A DNA stretch of 64,000 nt from Symbiobacterium sp040797425 (GTDB lineage Bacteria; Bacillota; Sulfobacillia; Symbiobacteriales; Symbiobacteriaceae). How positions within the stretch are numbered: position 1 is the first letter of the stretch; every line of letters begins with the position of its first letter. The stretch is from the NCBI RefSeq assembly GCF_040797425.1, contig NZ_JBFNEH010000014.1:5073-69072 (forward strand). Reading direction: 5' to 3'. The translations under genes and the position numbers were made by a program. The notes under the pieces are model-generated. The model saw nothing but the letters and a program-made list of their open reading frames with translations, searched no databases and was not told the DNA's origin. Shown piece after piece: positions 25,623 to 34,309 of the stretch.

Positions 25623-26545
25623 TGGTAGTGCACCCGCCTTTCACCCAGTCGGAACTGGAAGTATGTGAGGATGACCATCACGATGAAGAGCAGGATCGCC
25701 TGAGCGCTGGCCGAGCCGAATTCGTACTTCCGGAAGGCTTCCTGGTAAATCTGGAAGACGACCACGTTCGTCGCGCCCGAGGGACCGCCGGCGGTCATCA
25801 TGTCAATCTCGGTGAAGACCTGGAAGGCGTGGATGACACCCACCACCAGGGCAAAGAAAATCGTGGGGGAGATCATGGGCAGCGTGACGTGGATGGTGCG
25901 AGCCCAAGGCCCGGCGCCGTCCACCAGAGCTGCCTCGTAGAGCTCCTCCGGCACGTTCTGCAGGCCGCTCAGCATCAGGACGAAGTTGAACCCGAGGCGG
26001 AGCCAGATGCTGACCATGCCCACGGCCCACAGCGCCCATTTGGGATCGGTCAGCCACCGGACCGGCTCAATGCCGATCAGCCCCAGCAGGTAATTCACAA
26101 TACCAGAGACCGGGTTCAGCATCATGAGGAAGATGGTCGCACCCGTGGCCGCCGATACGGCCAGCGGCGAGGAGAAGACCAGCTGGAAGAAGCGGCTGCC
26201 CTTCACCGGCTGATAGGCCAGCAGGGCGAGGATGAAACCCAACACGAGCCCGACGGGAACCGTGTACAGCACGAACTTGAGCGTGACGAGCAGACTCTGG
26301 AAGAACCCACCTGTGAGCTGCGTCGCGTAGTGTCTGAGCCCGATGAACACTTTGGGGTTCCCGAGGGGGTCGGTAAGGTAGAGACTCAGATACACGGAGC
26401 GGATGATCGGGTAGAAGACGAAGATGGAGAGCAGGATCAGACTGGGGGCGATGTACAGGTAGGGTTCCAGACGCTCGGCCCAGCGACCCAGTTTCCAGTT
26501 ACTTCCACCCTTTGAGCGAAAAGCTGCCTCGGTCCCGGCGCGCAA
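25619..26545 (-). CDS. ABC sugar transporter, MalF/UgpA-type permease (cassette 2)
   Basis: A permease of about 308 residues, first gene of cassette 2. The N-terminus has RLEPYLYIAPSLILLSIFVF, and the EAA loop is ELYEAALVDGAGPWARTIHV followed by TLPMISPTIFF. The TTG start at 26545 has GGGGTGA about 6-8 nt upstream. It is a paralogue of 22198-23154, with divergence concentrated at the N-terminus. It is divergent from the pyruvate carboxylase gene across a 306-bp AT-rich control region. Confidence 0.91.
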   Translation of the reverse strand: MRAGTEAAFRSKGGSNWKLGRWAERLEPYLYIAPSLILLSIFVFYPIIRSVYLSLYLTDPLGNPKVFIGLRHYATQLTGGFFQSLLVTLKFVLYTVPVGLVLGFILALLAYQPVKGSRFFQLVFSSPLAVSAATGATIFLMMLNPVSGIVNYLLGLIGIEPVRWLTDPKWALWAVGMVSIWLRLGFNFVLMLSGLQNVPEELYEAALVDGAGPWARTIHVTLPMISPTIFFALVVGVIHAFQVFTEIDMMTAGGPSGATNVVVFQIYQEAFRKYEFGSASAQAILLFIVMVILTYFQFRLGERRVHYQ

Positions 26546-26851
26546 TAGGTGTCACCCCGTTCTGCCGTGATGTGCCAGTCTGTGATGCACCAGAGTCTCA
26601 AATGTAAGTTCTTCTCACTACTCATGTTTCCTTCCACTTCGATGTGTATTAATTCGAGGAGGGATGATTGGGCACATCGATCGATTCAGGGATGTACGGT
26701 TCTTGTCGAAGATATCTAGTGCTTCTGTCTACCGCTGCAAACATCTATGTATTTAGACTTTTGCTAATAACTCCTTGAAGGGTTTGTTGTGGAGGAATCC
26801 ACACAAAGGGGGCGAATACGATTGCTTTAATACATTAAAGGGGTGAGAACC
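26546..26851. promoter_or_regulatory. Divergent control region between ABC cassette 2 and pyruvate carboxylase
   Basis: A 306-bp stretch without a gene, markedly AT-richer than its surroundings, that must hold promoters for both directions. The clearest structure is a hairpin at 26783-26807: TTTGTTGTGGA pairs with TCCACACAAA with one bulged T and a short GGAA loop, about 45 bp before the pyruvate carboxylase ATG. It could be an operator or leader hairpin. I could not assign -35/-10 boxes with confidence. Confidence 0.55.
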
Positions 26852-29800
26852 ATGCCAGCCTTCCGCCGCATCCTGGTGGCCAACCGGGGTGAAATCGCCA
26901 TCCGTATCTTCCGCGCCTGCACGGAACTGGGGAAACAGACCGTGGCGATCTACTCCGAGCAGGACAGCTTCTCGCTCCACCGGTACAAGGCGGACGAGGC
27001 CTATCTCATCGGCGAGGGCAAGGGGCCCGTCGAGGCCTACCTCGACATGGAGGGGATCATCCGGCTGGCACGGCAGCACGACGTCGACGCCATCCACCCC
27101 GGCTACGGGTTCCTGGCCGAGAACGCCGCCTTCGCCCGGCTCTGCGGGGAAAACGGCATCGCCTTCATCGGCCCCGATCCCGAACATCTGGAGATGTTCG
27201 GCGACAAGGTGGCCGCGCGCCGGATCGCCCAGGAGGCCGGCCTGCCCCTGCTCCGGGGCACCGACCGCCCGGTTGCATCCACCCGGGAGGCGCTCGCCTT
27301 CGCCCGGGAGGTGGGCTACCCCGTCATCGTCAAGGCCGTGCTGGGCGGCGGCGGACGGGGCATGCGGGTGGTCCGGTCCGACGCCGAGCTGGTGGCCGCG
27401 CTGGAGCGGGCGGGCTCGGAGGCCCGCGCCGCCTTCGGCTCGGGCGACCTGTACCTGGAGCAGTACGTGGAGCGACCCCGCCACATCGAGGTCCAGGTGA
27501 TGGCCGACCGCTACGGCAATGTGATCCACCTCTACGAGCGGGACTGCTCGGTGCAGCGCCGCCACCAGAAGGTGGTGGAGATCGCCCCTTCCCTGGCCCT
27601 CACCGAGCCCCAGCGGCAGGAGATCTGTGGCGCCGCCGTCCGCCTCGTGGCCCGGGTGGGCTACGTGGGCGCGGGCACCGTCGAGTTCCTGGTGGATCAG
27701 AGCGGCCGCTTCTACTTCATGGAGGTCAATCCCCGCATCCAGGTGGAGCACACGGTCACCGAGGAGATCACGGGGCTCGACATCGTGCAGGCGCAGATCC
27801 GCATCGCCGAGGGGGCCCGGCTGGACGAGGCGCTGGGCGTGGCCTCCCAGGCGCAGGTGAACCGGCACGGCTACGCCATCCAGTGCCGGGTCACCACCGA
27901 GGACCCCACCAACGACTTCCTGCCCGACACCGGCCGCATCCTGGCCTACCGCTCCCCCGGCGGGCCGGGGGTAAGGCTGGACGGCGACAACGGCTTTGCC
28001 GGGGCCGAGATCGGGCCGTACTACGACTCGCTGCTGGTGAAGGCCACCACCTGGGGCCTCACCTTCGAGGCCGCCGCGGCCAAGATGAGCCGGGTGCTCC
28101 AGGAGTTCCGCATCCGCGGCGTCAAAACCAACATCCCGTTCCTGCTGAACGTCGTCCGCCACCCCCGCTTCCTGGCGGGCGACCTGGACACCAACTTCAT
28201 CGCCAACACGCCGGAGCTCTTCCAGTTCGCGCCCCGGCGGGACCGCGGCACCAAGCTGCTCCGGTACATCGGAAGCGTGGTGGTAAACGGCGGGCCGGGC
28301 GTTCCACCCGGGGCGAAGCCGCCCGCCCGGGGCCACGTGCCCATCCCGCAGGTGGACGGCCCCGTGCCCTCCGGGGCCCGGCAGGTGCTGCTGGAGCGGG
28401 GGGCGCAGGGCTTCGTGGAGTGGATCCGTTCCCAGAAGCGCCTGCTGGTGACCGACACCACGATGCGGGACGCCCACCAGTCGCTGCTGGCCACCCGGGT
28501 GCGCACCCGGGACATGCTGGCCATCGCCCCCGCCACGGCCCGGCTGGCGGCGGGCCTCTTCTCGCTGGAGCTCTGGGGCGGCGCCACGTACGACACGGCC
28601 CTGCGCTTCCTGAAGGAGGACCCCTGGGAGCGGCTGGAGCTGCTCCGGGAGGCCATCCCCAACATCCCGTTCCAGATGCTCCTGCGCGGCGCCAACGCCG
28701 TGGGCTACGCCAACTACCCCGACAACCTGGTGCAGGCCTTCGTGAAGGAAGCCGCCGCGGCAGGCATCGACATCTTCCGCATCTTCGACTCGCTCAACTG
28801 GCTGCCCAACATGCGGCCGGCCATCGAGGCGGTGCGCAGCGAGGGCAAGGTGGCCGAGGTCGCCCTCTGCTACACCGGCGACATCACCGACCCCACCCGC
28901 ACCAAGTACGACCTCAAGTACTACGTGAACCTCGCCCGGGAGCTGGAGGCCGCCGGGGCGCAGATCATCGCCATCAAGGACATGTCGGGCCTCCTCAAGC
29001 CCCGGGCGGCGACCATGCTGATCTCCGCCCTGAAGCAGGAGGTGGGCGTGCCGCTCCACCTGCACACCCACGACACCGCCGGCACCGGCCTGGCGACGCT
29101 GCTGGCCGCCGCGGCGGCGGGGGTCGACATCGTGGACGCGGCCCTCTCCTCCCTCTCGGGCCTGACCTCGCAGCCCTCGCTCAACACGCTGGTGGCGGCG
29201 CTGCAGGGCGACGAGCGTGACACGGGGCTCGACCCCGCCGGCCTGCAGCAGCTGGCGGACTACTGGCAGGAGGTCCGCCGCTGGTACGCCCCGTGGGAGT
29301 CCGGCCTGGCCGCGACGTCCGCCGAGACCTACCTGCACGAGATGCCCGGCGGGCAGGTCTCGAACCTGCGGCAGCAGGCGGCGTCGCTGGGTCTCGGAAA
29401 CCGCTGGCCGGAGGTGGTCCAGGCCTACCGGACGGCCAACCTGGCCCTGGGCGACATCGTGAAGGTCACGCCCTCCTCCAAGGCGGTGGGCGACCTGGCG
29501 CTCTTCATGGTGCAGAACGGCATCCGCACCCCCGAGGAGCTGATCGAGCGGGGCGAGAGCCTCGCCTTCCCCGAGTCGGTGGTGCACCTGCTCTCCGGGT
29601 ACATGGGCCAGCCTCCGGGCGGGTGGCCCGCCGACCTGCAGCGGGTGGTACTCAAGGGCCGGGAGGCCATCACCGTACGGCCGGGTGAGCTGCTGCCGCC
29701 CATCGACTTCACGGCGAAGCAGCAGGAGCTCTCGGAGAAGCTGGGCCGCCCTGCCAGCCGGCGGGAGGTGCTCTCGGAGATCATGTTCCCCGGCCTGGTG

Positions 29801-30289
29801 GAGGAGCTGGCCCGGCACCAGGAGGAGTTCGGCAACACGGCGGTGGTGGACACGCCCACGTTCTTCTACGGGCTCCGGCCCGGCGAGGAGACGCGGGTGG
29901 AGATCGAGCGGGGCAAGACGCTGATCATCAAGCTGATCGACGTGCGGGACCCGAAGCCCAACGGCATGCGGGAGGTGCTCTTCGAGCTGAACGGCTTCCC
30001 CCGGGAGGTCGAGGTGCCCGACGCCCGCCTGGCCGAGGCCGGCGTGCGCCGCCCGAAGGCGAGGAAGGGCGACCCGAACCAGCTCGGCGCCTCGATGCCC
30101 GGCAGGGTGGTCAAGGTGCTGGTCTCCCCCGGCGACGAGGTGGCCAAGGGGGTCCAGCTGGTGGTCACCGAGGCGATGAAGATGGAGAACGTGCTCACCG
30201 CCCCCCGGGACTGCAGGGTGGCCGAGGTGCTGGTCCGGGAGGGCGACCGGGTGGAGGCCGGCGACCTGCTCGTGCGGCTGGAGGGTTGA
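26852..30289 (+). CDS. pyc: Pyruvate carboxylase
   Basis: A 1145-residue single-chain enzyme that carboxylates pyruvate to oxaloacetate (ATP, bicarbonate, biotin), the anaplerotic entry to the TCA cycle. Domains in order: biotin carboxylase (1-450; ILVANRGEIAIRIF, ATP-grasp GGGGRGMRVV, catalytic EVNPRIQVEHTVTE), carboxyltransferase (about 530-830; TDTTMRDAHQSLLATRVRT, metal ligands in LHLHTHDTAGTG), the conserved PYC/OADA region, and a C-terminal biotinyl domain with TEAMKMEN, whose lysine at about 1109 carries biotin. The ATG at 26852 follows AAAGGGGTG. Length and order are normal. It is monocistronic, divergent from ABC cassette 2 and convergent with the MerR gene. Confidence 0.97.
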   Translation: MPAFRRILVANRGEIAIRIFRACTELGKQTVAIYSEQDSFSLHRYKADEAYLIGEGKGPVEAYLDMEGIIRLARQHDVDAIHPGYGFLAENAAFARLCGENGIAFIGPDPEHLEMFGDKVAARRIAQEAGLPLLRGTDRPVASTREALAFAREVGYPVIVKAVLGGGGRGMRVVRSDAELVAALERAGSEARAAFGSGDLYLEQYVERPRHIEVQVMADRYGNVIHLYERDCSVQRRHQKVVEIAPSLALTEPQRQEICGAAVRLVARVGYVGAGTVEFLVDQSGRFYFMEVNPRIQVEHTVTEEITGLDIVQAQIRIAEGARLDEALGVASQAQVNRHGYAIQCRVTTEDPTNDFLPDTGRILAYRSPGGPGVRLDGDNGFAGAEIGPYYDSLLVKATTWGLTFEAAAAKMSRVLQEFRIRGVKTNIPFLLNVVRHPRFLAGDLDTNFIANTPELFQFAPRRDRGTKLLRYIGSVVVNGGPGVPPGAKPPARGHVPIPQVDGPVPSGARQVLLERGAQGFVEWIRSQKRLLVTDTTMRDAHQSLLATRVRTRDMLAIAPATARLAAGLFSLELWGGATYDTALRFLKEDPWERLELLREAIPNIPFQMLLRGANAVGYANYPDNLVQAFVKEAAAAGIDIFRIFDSLNWLPNMRPAIEAVRSEGKVAEVALCYTGDITDPTRTKYDLKYYVNLARELEAAGAQIIAIKDMSGLLKPRAATMLISALKQEVGVPLHLHTHDTAGTGLATLLAAAAAGVDIVDAALSSLSGLTSQPSLNTLVAALQGDERDTGLDPAGLQQLADYWQEVRRWYAPWESGLAATSAETYLHEMPGGQVSNLRQQAASLGLGNRWPEVVQAYRTANLALGDIVKVTPSSKAVGDLALFMVQNGIRTPEELIERGESLAFPESVVHLLSGYMGQPPGGWPADLQRVVLKGREAITVRPGELLPPIDFTAKQQELSEKLGRPASRREVLSEIMFPGLVEELARHQEEFGNTAVVDTPTFFYGLRPGEETRVEIERGKTLIIKLIDVRDPKPNGMREVLFELNGFPREVEVPDARLAEAGVRRPKARKGDPNQLGASMPGRVVKVLVSPGDEVAKGVQLVVTEAMKMENVLTAPRDCRVAEVLVREGDRVEAGDLLVRLEG

Positions 30290-30353
30290 TCGGGCGCCCC
30301 TCACCGGCGACCTGCCCGTCCGGCGCGCGGAGCGGAATGAACGGCATGGCGAA

Positions 30354-30387
30354 GGCCGGCGGCCGCCTCGTGGGGTGGCCGCCGGCC
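30354..30387. terminator. Hairpin between convergent pyc and merR genes
   Basis: An 11-bp perfect stem (GGCCGGCGGCC / GGCCGCCGGCC) with a 12-nt loop lies between the convergent stops. There is no long T-run on either side; a bidirectional terminator role is inferred from position. Confidence 0.5.
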
Positions 30388-30406
30388 GCTGTGTGGTTCC
30401 GCTCCT

Positions 30407-31135
30407 CTAATCGTGCGAGACCGCCTGCTTGATGTACCGGTAGAGTTCGCCATCCATGCCGAAGATCAGCCCCGCATCGGGGTTCTCCCGATAGTACCGC
30501 TCCGCCGCCTGCGTGAGCGGTTCGTCGGCAGGCAGCAGCGCCCCGGTCGCCTCCTTCCAGCGCCGGGCCAGGGCGATGACCTCGGGGTCGTCCGGCGGCT
30601 TGCCGGCGCTCAGGCAGCGGCGGAACTCGGAGACCAGCCGCCGGCCTGTTTCGAACAGCCGCTGCTGCTCAGCAGGGTCCAGCGCCAGGTAGCGCCGCCG
30701 CAGGTCCTCCACCTGTTCCCGGCGGAAATGCGGGCTCCGCGTGAGGGTCAGCGCGTGGGCCACGGCCATGATCTCCTCCGTGGAGACCGGCCGTCCACGC
30801 TGCAGGTGTTCGTAGATGCGCCGCACGCGGTCCCGCACCTCAGTCAGCGCCGCGATCTCCGCGTCCAGCCTGTTCAGCTGCAGCTCCAGCATCTCCCGGG
30901 GGTCAGCGCCCCGGTCGCTGATCATCGCCCTGATCTCGCCCAGCGAGAAGCCGAGCTGCTTGAGGGAGATGATCTGCAGGAGCGTGCGCACGTCCTCATC
31001 CGAGTACACCCGGTGCCCCGACTCCGTGGTGTGCGACGGCGAGAACAGGCCGATCCGGTCGTAGTGGTGCAGCGTCCGCACCGTCAGCCCGACACGCCGG
31101 GCCAGTTCGCCGATCTTCCAGCCGCGCCCGCTCAC
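30407..31135 (-). CDS. MerR-family regulator with TipAS-type effector domain
   Basis: A 242-residue regulator. Residues 1-75 are a MerR winged helix-turn-helix (WKIGELARRVGLTVRTLHHYD, then TESGHRVYSDEDVRTLL), and about 75-115 form the dimerising coiled coil. Residues about 120-242 match the all-helical TipAS drug-recognition domain of TipA/Mta-like activators (ending GLIFGMDGELYRYIKQAV). These proteins twist a 19-bp-spaced promoter into an active form on ligand binding. The start is GTG with GGGGGAGG upstream. It is divergent from hslO, and a perfect MerR-type promoter/operator lies between them, so hslO is the probable target. Confidence 0.92.
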   Translation of the reverse strand: MSGRGWKIGELARRVGLTVRTLHHYDRIGLFSPSHTTESGHRVYSDEDVRTLLQIISLKQLGFSLGEIRAMISDRGADPREMLELQLNRLDAEIAALTEVRDRVRRIYEHLQRGRPVSTEEIMAVAHALTLTRSPHFRREQVEDLRRRYLALDPAEQQRLFETGRRLVSEFRRCLSAGKPPDDPEVIALARRWKEATGALLPADEPLTQAAERYYRENPDAGLIFGMDGELYRYIKQAVSHD

Positions 31136-31193
31136 CCGCCTCCCCCTTCCGCAGCGCCGCGCCCTCCGCCGCAGCTTTCGCCATCTCCGGGGG

Positions 31194-31224
31194 TTGAACC
31201 TGACGTAGCGTCAGGTTCTATACT
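31194..31224 (+). promoter_or_regulatory. MerR-type promoter of hslO with 19-bp spacer and centred palindrome
   Basis: A -35 box TTGAAC (31194-31199) and a -10 box TATACT (31219-31224) are separated by 19 bp, the over-long spacing typical of MerR-activated promoters. A perfect palindrome with 9-bp arms AACCTGACG and CGTCAGGTT around TAG (31197-31217) sits in and just upstream of the spacer, where MerR dimers bind. It points at hslO, 44 bp downstream of the -10 box, and faces the divergent MerR/TipA-like gene. Confidence 0.85.
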
Positions 31225-31267
31225 CGGTGGCGAACCAGCCTGGTGGAGAGCGAGGGGATGTCTTGTC

Positions 31268-32128
31268 ATGGAAAACTATATCATCAGGACGCTGGCCTTC
31301 AACCGCAGCGTCCGGATCATGTTCGCCGAGACCACCGGCATCGCCCGGGCCGTCTGCAGTCAGGGACAGGTGAGCGGCCGGGCCCTGCGCGCGGCGCTGG
31401 CCACCACGGTGACGGCCGCGGGCCTGCTCTGCGGCACCTTGAAGGACCACCAGCGCCTGAGCCTCAAGGTGGGGGCGAGCAGGCCGGGCTGCCGGATCTT
31501 CGCCGAGGTCGACTCCGGCGGCAACGTCCGGGGCTACCTCAGCGACGAGTGGCAGACGGTTCCTGCACCCGAGATCGCCGGGTTGTCGCTGCCGGAGCTG
31601 ATCGGCACCGGCGGATCCCTCCAGGTGATCAAGGACCTGGGGATGTACCGGGGGTTCACGGGCATCACCGACATGCCGTACGGGAACATCGTGGATGACC
31701 TCGCCCACTACTTCCGCCAGAGCGAGCAGACACCCACCTGCTTCGTCTGCCACGTGGAGTTCGACGGGGACGACGAGATCGTCGCCTGCCGCGGTGCGAT
31801 GGCGCAGCTGCTGCCGGGGGCGGACGAGGACAGCCTCCGCGAGGTCGAGGGCATCCTCCGCGCCCCCGCGGTAGCAGACCCGGAACGGCCTGTGTCCGAG
31901 CTGCCCGCGCTGCTGCCGGCCGACACGGCTCTCCTGGGCATCGCCCCCCTTCGGGCGTCGTGCGGCTGCTCTCGGGAGATGTTCTACCCCATGCTGATGA
32001 GCCTGGGCGTGGCGGACCTGAAGGATGCGGTGGCGTCCAACCGGAGCCTGGACGTCGTCTGCCACGCCTGTGGCTGCCGGTACTCGTTCGCGCCCGAAGA
32101 GGTGGCCGCGCTGCTCCCCCGGAACTAG
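31268..32128 (+). CDS. hslO: Redox-regulated chaperonin Hsp33
   Basis: A 286-residue holdase chaperone, switched on in the cytoplasm by oxidative unfolding. The N-terminal domain has the family segments VSGRALRAALATTVTAAGLL and TSGRA-like residues. The C-terminal redox switch has CGC at 232-234 and CHAC at 265-268, the CxC-(x30)-CxxC zinc site of the family. The ATG at 31268 is preceded by GAGGGG 12 nt upstream. It is transcribed from the MerR-type promoter described above, an unusual control for this gene. A hairpin follows the stop. Confidence 0.95.
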   Translation: MENYIIRTLAFNRSVRIMFAETTGIARAVCSQGQVSGRALRAALATTVTAAGLLCGTLKDHQRLSLKVGASRPGCRIFAEVDSGGNVRGYLSDEWQTVPAPEIAGLSLPELIGTGGSLQVIKDLGMYRGFTGITDMPYGNIVDDLAHYFRQSEQTPTCFVCHVEFDGDDEIVACRGAMAQLLPGADEDSLREVEGILRAPAVADPERPVSELPALLPADTALLGIAPLRASCGCSREMFYPMLMSLGVADLKDAVASNRSLDVVCHACGCRYSFAPEEVAALLPRN

Positions 32129-32195
32129 CCCCTGACCTGGCGGGCGACGGATGTGCCGACGGTCTGTCCCGCGGTTGACGGCATGACAGAGAGAC

Positions 32196-32221
32196 CCGGC
32201 CGCCCGGGGGTGGGCGGCCGG
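32196..32221. terminator. Hairpin between convergent hslO and DUF815 genes
   Basis: A 10-bp perfect stem (CCGGCCGCCC / GGGCGGCCGG) with a 6-nt loop lies between converging stops. A moderately T-rich tail follows on the minus strand; it probably serves both directions. Confidence 0.5.
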
Positions 32222-32227
32222 TCGCCG

Positions 32228-33556
32228 TTACTTCCGTTTCGCCTCCAGTTCATCCACGAACTGCCGGGCGGCGCGACCCGAGAGCCCGTTCTGCCACAGG
32301 GCCCAGCGCCGGGCGGCGTCCCGGAGCTCCTCCCGCCCGATCGGCAGCCCCCGCCGGGCGGCCAGGTGCTCGACGATCGCCAGGTACTCGTCCTGGTCCG
32401 GACGCAGGAACAGGATCGTCCGGCCGAACCGGTCCGCCAGCGAGAGCCGCTCCTCCAGGGCGTCCTGGCCGTGCACCTCCGCCTCCTCGGGGCTGCTGCG
32501 GTCGGCCCAGCGCTCGGGCACCATGTGCCGGCGGTTGGAGGTGACGTAGAGCAGCAGGTTGGGCGGGCGCCGCTCCAGGGCCCCCTCCAGGAGCGATTTG
32601 AAGGCCCGGTAGTCGGCGTCGTCGGCCTCGAAGGTGAGGTCGTCCAGGAAGAGGATGAACCGCTGCGGGTGCCGGCGCACGATGCGGTAGAGTTCGCCCA
32701 GGCTCCCAAGTTTGTCCCGACCCACCTCCAGCAGCCTCAGGCCGGACTCGCCGTAGCGGGGCGCCATGGCGCGGACCAGCGAGGACTTGCCCGTGCCCCT
32801 GGGGCCGTAGAGCAGCAGGTTCTGGCCGGCGCCGCCCCGCAGGAAGGCTTCGGTGTTCTCCCGGACCGCCGCTTTCTGCTCCACCAGCCCGGCCAGGTCG
32901 TCCAGGTCCACCAGGTCGGGCTGATCGACCACCTGCAGCCGCTCGCCGTCCCACGTGAGGAACCAGGAGCAGGCCACGACGCCGCAGCCGTGGGTGCGGT
33001 GGAACCCGGCCAGCTCGTCCACCATGGCGGCCCAGTCGTCTGCGCCGGCCAGCCGGCGGGCCATCTCCCGGAAGGCCGGCGCGAGGAAGGGGCCGGCCGG
33101 CGTGGACAGGCGGCCCGAACGGGCCGGATGGTTGGCGTCCGGGGAAGTCTCCCTGACGCCGGACCAGGTCGGGAGTCCGCCCTCCGGCCATTCCCCGGCC
33201 AGGGCCCGGCACCGCGGGCCGGAGAAGGCGAACAGCTCCCGCAGGATGCGCAGGTCCCAGGCGGCGGCCTCCCGCAGCGGGGCCGGCACGGCGCCCGCCG
33301 CGGCCGCCCGCGTGAACGCGTTCTCCGCCCGCAGCACGTGGTGGAGCAGATAGTCCTGCCAGGCGTCCCCAGTGGGGCCCGCAACCGGTTCGAGCGCGTA
33401 CAGGGTGCGGACCAGCCCGAGGTAGGCCGTGCGCACCCGCTCGCCGCCCCGGGGCATGGCGGTCAGAAAGTCCGCCATCGCCTTGCCAGGCGATGTATCC
33501 AGCAGGGTGTGGTAGAGTACAAGGGATTCAACGCTCGCTCGCGATGGTGCGGCCAA
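32228..33556 (-). CDS. DUF815-family AAA+ ATPase
   Basis: A 442-residue protein. The N-terminal ~200 residues are helical and poorly conserved. The AAA+ core starts near residue 205, with Walker A LLYGPRGTGKSSLVRA near 250, Walker B FILFLDDLTFE near 300, and the family signature FKSLLEGALERRPPNLLLYV then TSNRRHMVPERW. A sensor/lid region (LADRFGRTILFLRPDQ) follows. DUF815 ATPases are widespread, but their substrates are unknown. The TTG start at 33556 has GGGGGAG 7 nt upstream. The gene lies 60 nt downstream of the coiled-coil protein on the same strand, suggesting an operon. Confidence 0.88.
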   Translation of the reverse strand: MAAPSRASVESLVLYHTLLDTSPGKAMADFLTAMPRGGERVRTAYLGLVRTLYALEPVAGPTGDAWQDYLLHHVLRAENAFTRAAAAGAVPAPLREAAAWDLRILRELFAFSGPRCRALAGEWPEGGLPTWSGVRETSPDANHPARSGRLSTPAGPFLAPAFREMARRLAGADDWAAMVDELAGFHRTHGCGVVACSWFLTWDGERLQVVDQPDLVDLDDLAGLVEQKAAVRENTEAFLRGGAGQNLLLYGPRGTGKSSLVRAMAPRYGESGLRLLEVGRDKLGSLGELYRIVRRHPQRFILFLDDLTFEADDADYRAFKSLLEGALERRPPNLLLYVTSNRRHMVPERWADRSSPEEAEVHGQDALEERLSLADRFGRTILFLRPDQDEYLAIVEHLAARRGLPIGREELRDAARRWALWQNGLSGRAARQFVDELEAKRK

Positions 33557-33616
33557 GGCAGGCTCCCCCTTTCGGTGGGGGGATATTGGCGAAGGGCCCG
33601 CCCAACTCCTGCCCGG

Positions 33617-34099
33617 CTACTTCCCCTTGCGCTCCAGCCGGTAGATCTTCTCGTCCAGTTCGAGCCACTTGGCGCCCAGGTACTGCAGGTGCTCCTCGAT
33701 GCGCTTCAGGCGCGCCTCCAGGTCGGTGGCACGCCCGCCGCGGGCGCCCCGGCCGTGCGGAGCACCGCCGTGGGAACCGTGCGATCCGCCGCAGCGGCAC
33801 TCAGCGTCGGGATCCCCCGGCCCGCCCTCGTGGCGGCCGGGGCCATCCTGTTCACGGCCGCCCCATTCGCCGGTGTCACCGCCCGGCTCGCCGCCCGGGA
33901 CGCCTTCCGGTGCCGGGTGATCACCCTCGCCGCGCTCTCCGCCCTCCTCCTCCGCCTGGTCCATCGCAGACATCTTGGCGCGCAAGGCCTCCACATCGCC
34001 CTGGACGTCTTTGATCTTGTACCGCAGCTCCCTCACCTCGCCAATCAGCCCCTCGAGCCGGTTGAAGCTGGCCTTCAGGAGCTCCGTGGTCTCATCCAT
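33617..34099 (-). CDS. Coiled-coil protein with Gly/His-rich linker
   Basis: No family recognised. A 160-residue protein with an N-terminal coiled coil (about 1-48; heptads in LLKASFNRLEGLIGEVRELR), a Gly/Glu/His-rich disordered middle (about 50-118) with CRCGGSHGSHGG that might bind metal, and a second coiled coil at the C-terminus (about 120-158; LEARLKRIEEHLQYLGAKWL). The ATG has GGGGG 7 nt upstream. Its position just before the DUF815 ATPase gene suggests an adaptor or partner. Confidence 0.65.
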   Translation of the reverse strand: MDETTELLKASFNRLEGLIGEVRELRYKIKDVQGDVEALRAKMSAMDQAEEEGGERGEGDHPAPEGVPGGEPGGDTGEWGGREQDGPGRHEGGPGDPDAECRCGGSHGSHGGAPHGRGARGGRATDLEARLKRIEEHLQYLGAKWLELDEKIYRLERKGK

Positions 34100-34309
34100 A
34101 CTGACACCCCCGCCCGCCTAGTATGCCCCGCGGGTCAGCCAGCCCAGCGGACAGGTCAGCCGCCAAGGCAACGCGGCAAAGACGGACAGGCCGTTGTACT
34201 CAGCAGACAGCAAATCCAGCGGCAAGGATGATGCCGGGGCAACAAGCCAGGAGGCCGGCCAGGCGGCGTGGTGCGCGCCGGGCCGGCCCTCCGGGGCCCC
34301 GTGCGTGGC

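Noticed and set aside
26437..26637. A 66-residue minus-strand frame upstream of the cassette 2 permease
   Set aside because: It lies mostly in the control region and in another frame of the permease; no Shine-Dalgarno or motif.
26753..30304. A 1183-residue open frame antisense to pyruvate carboxylase
   Set aside because: It mirrors codon positions of the strongly conserved pyc gene, is rich in His/Arg/Gly/Val without domains, and reflects high GC at third positions.
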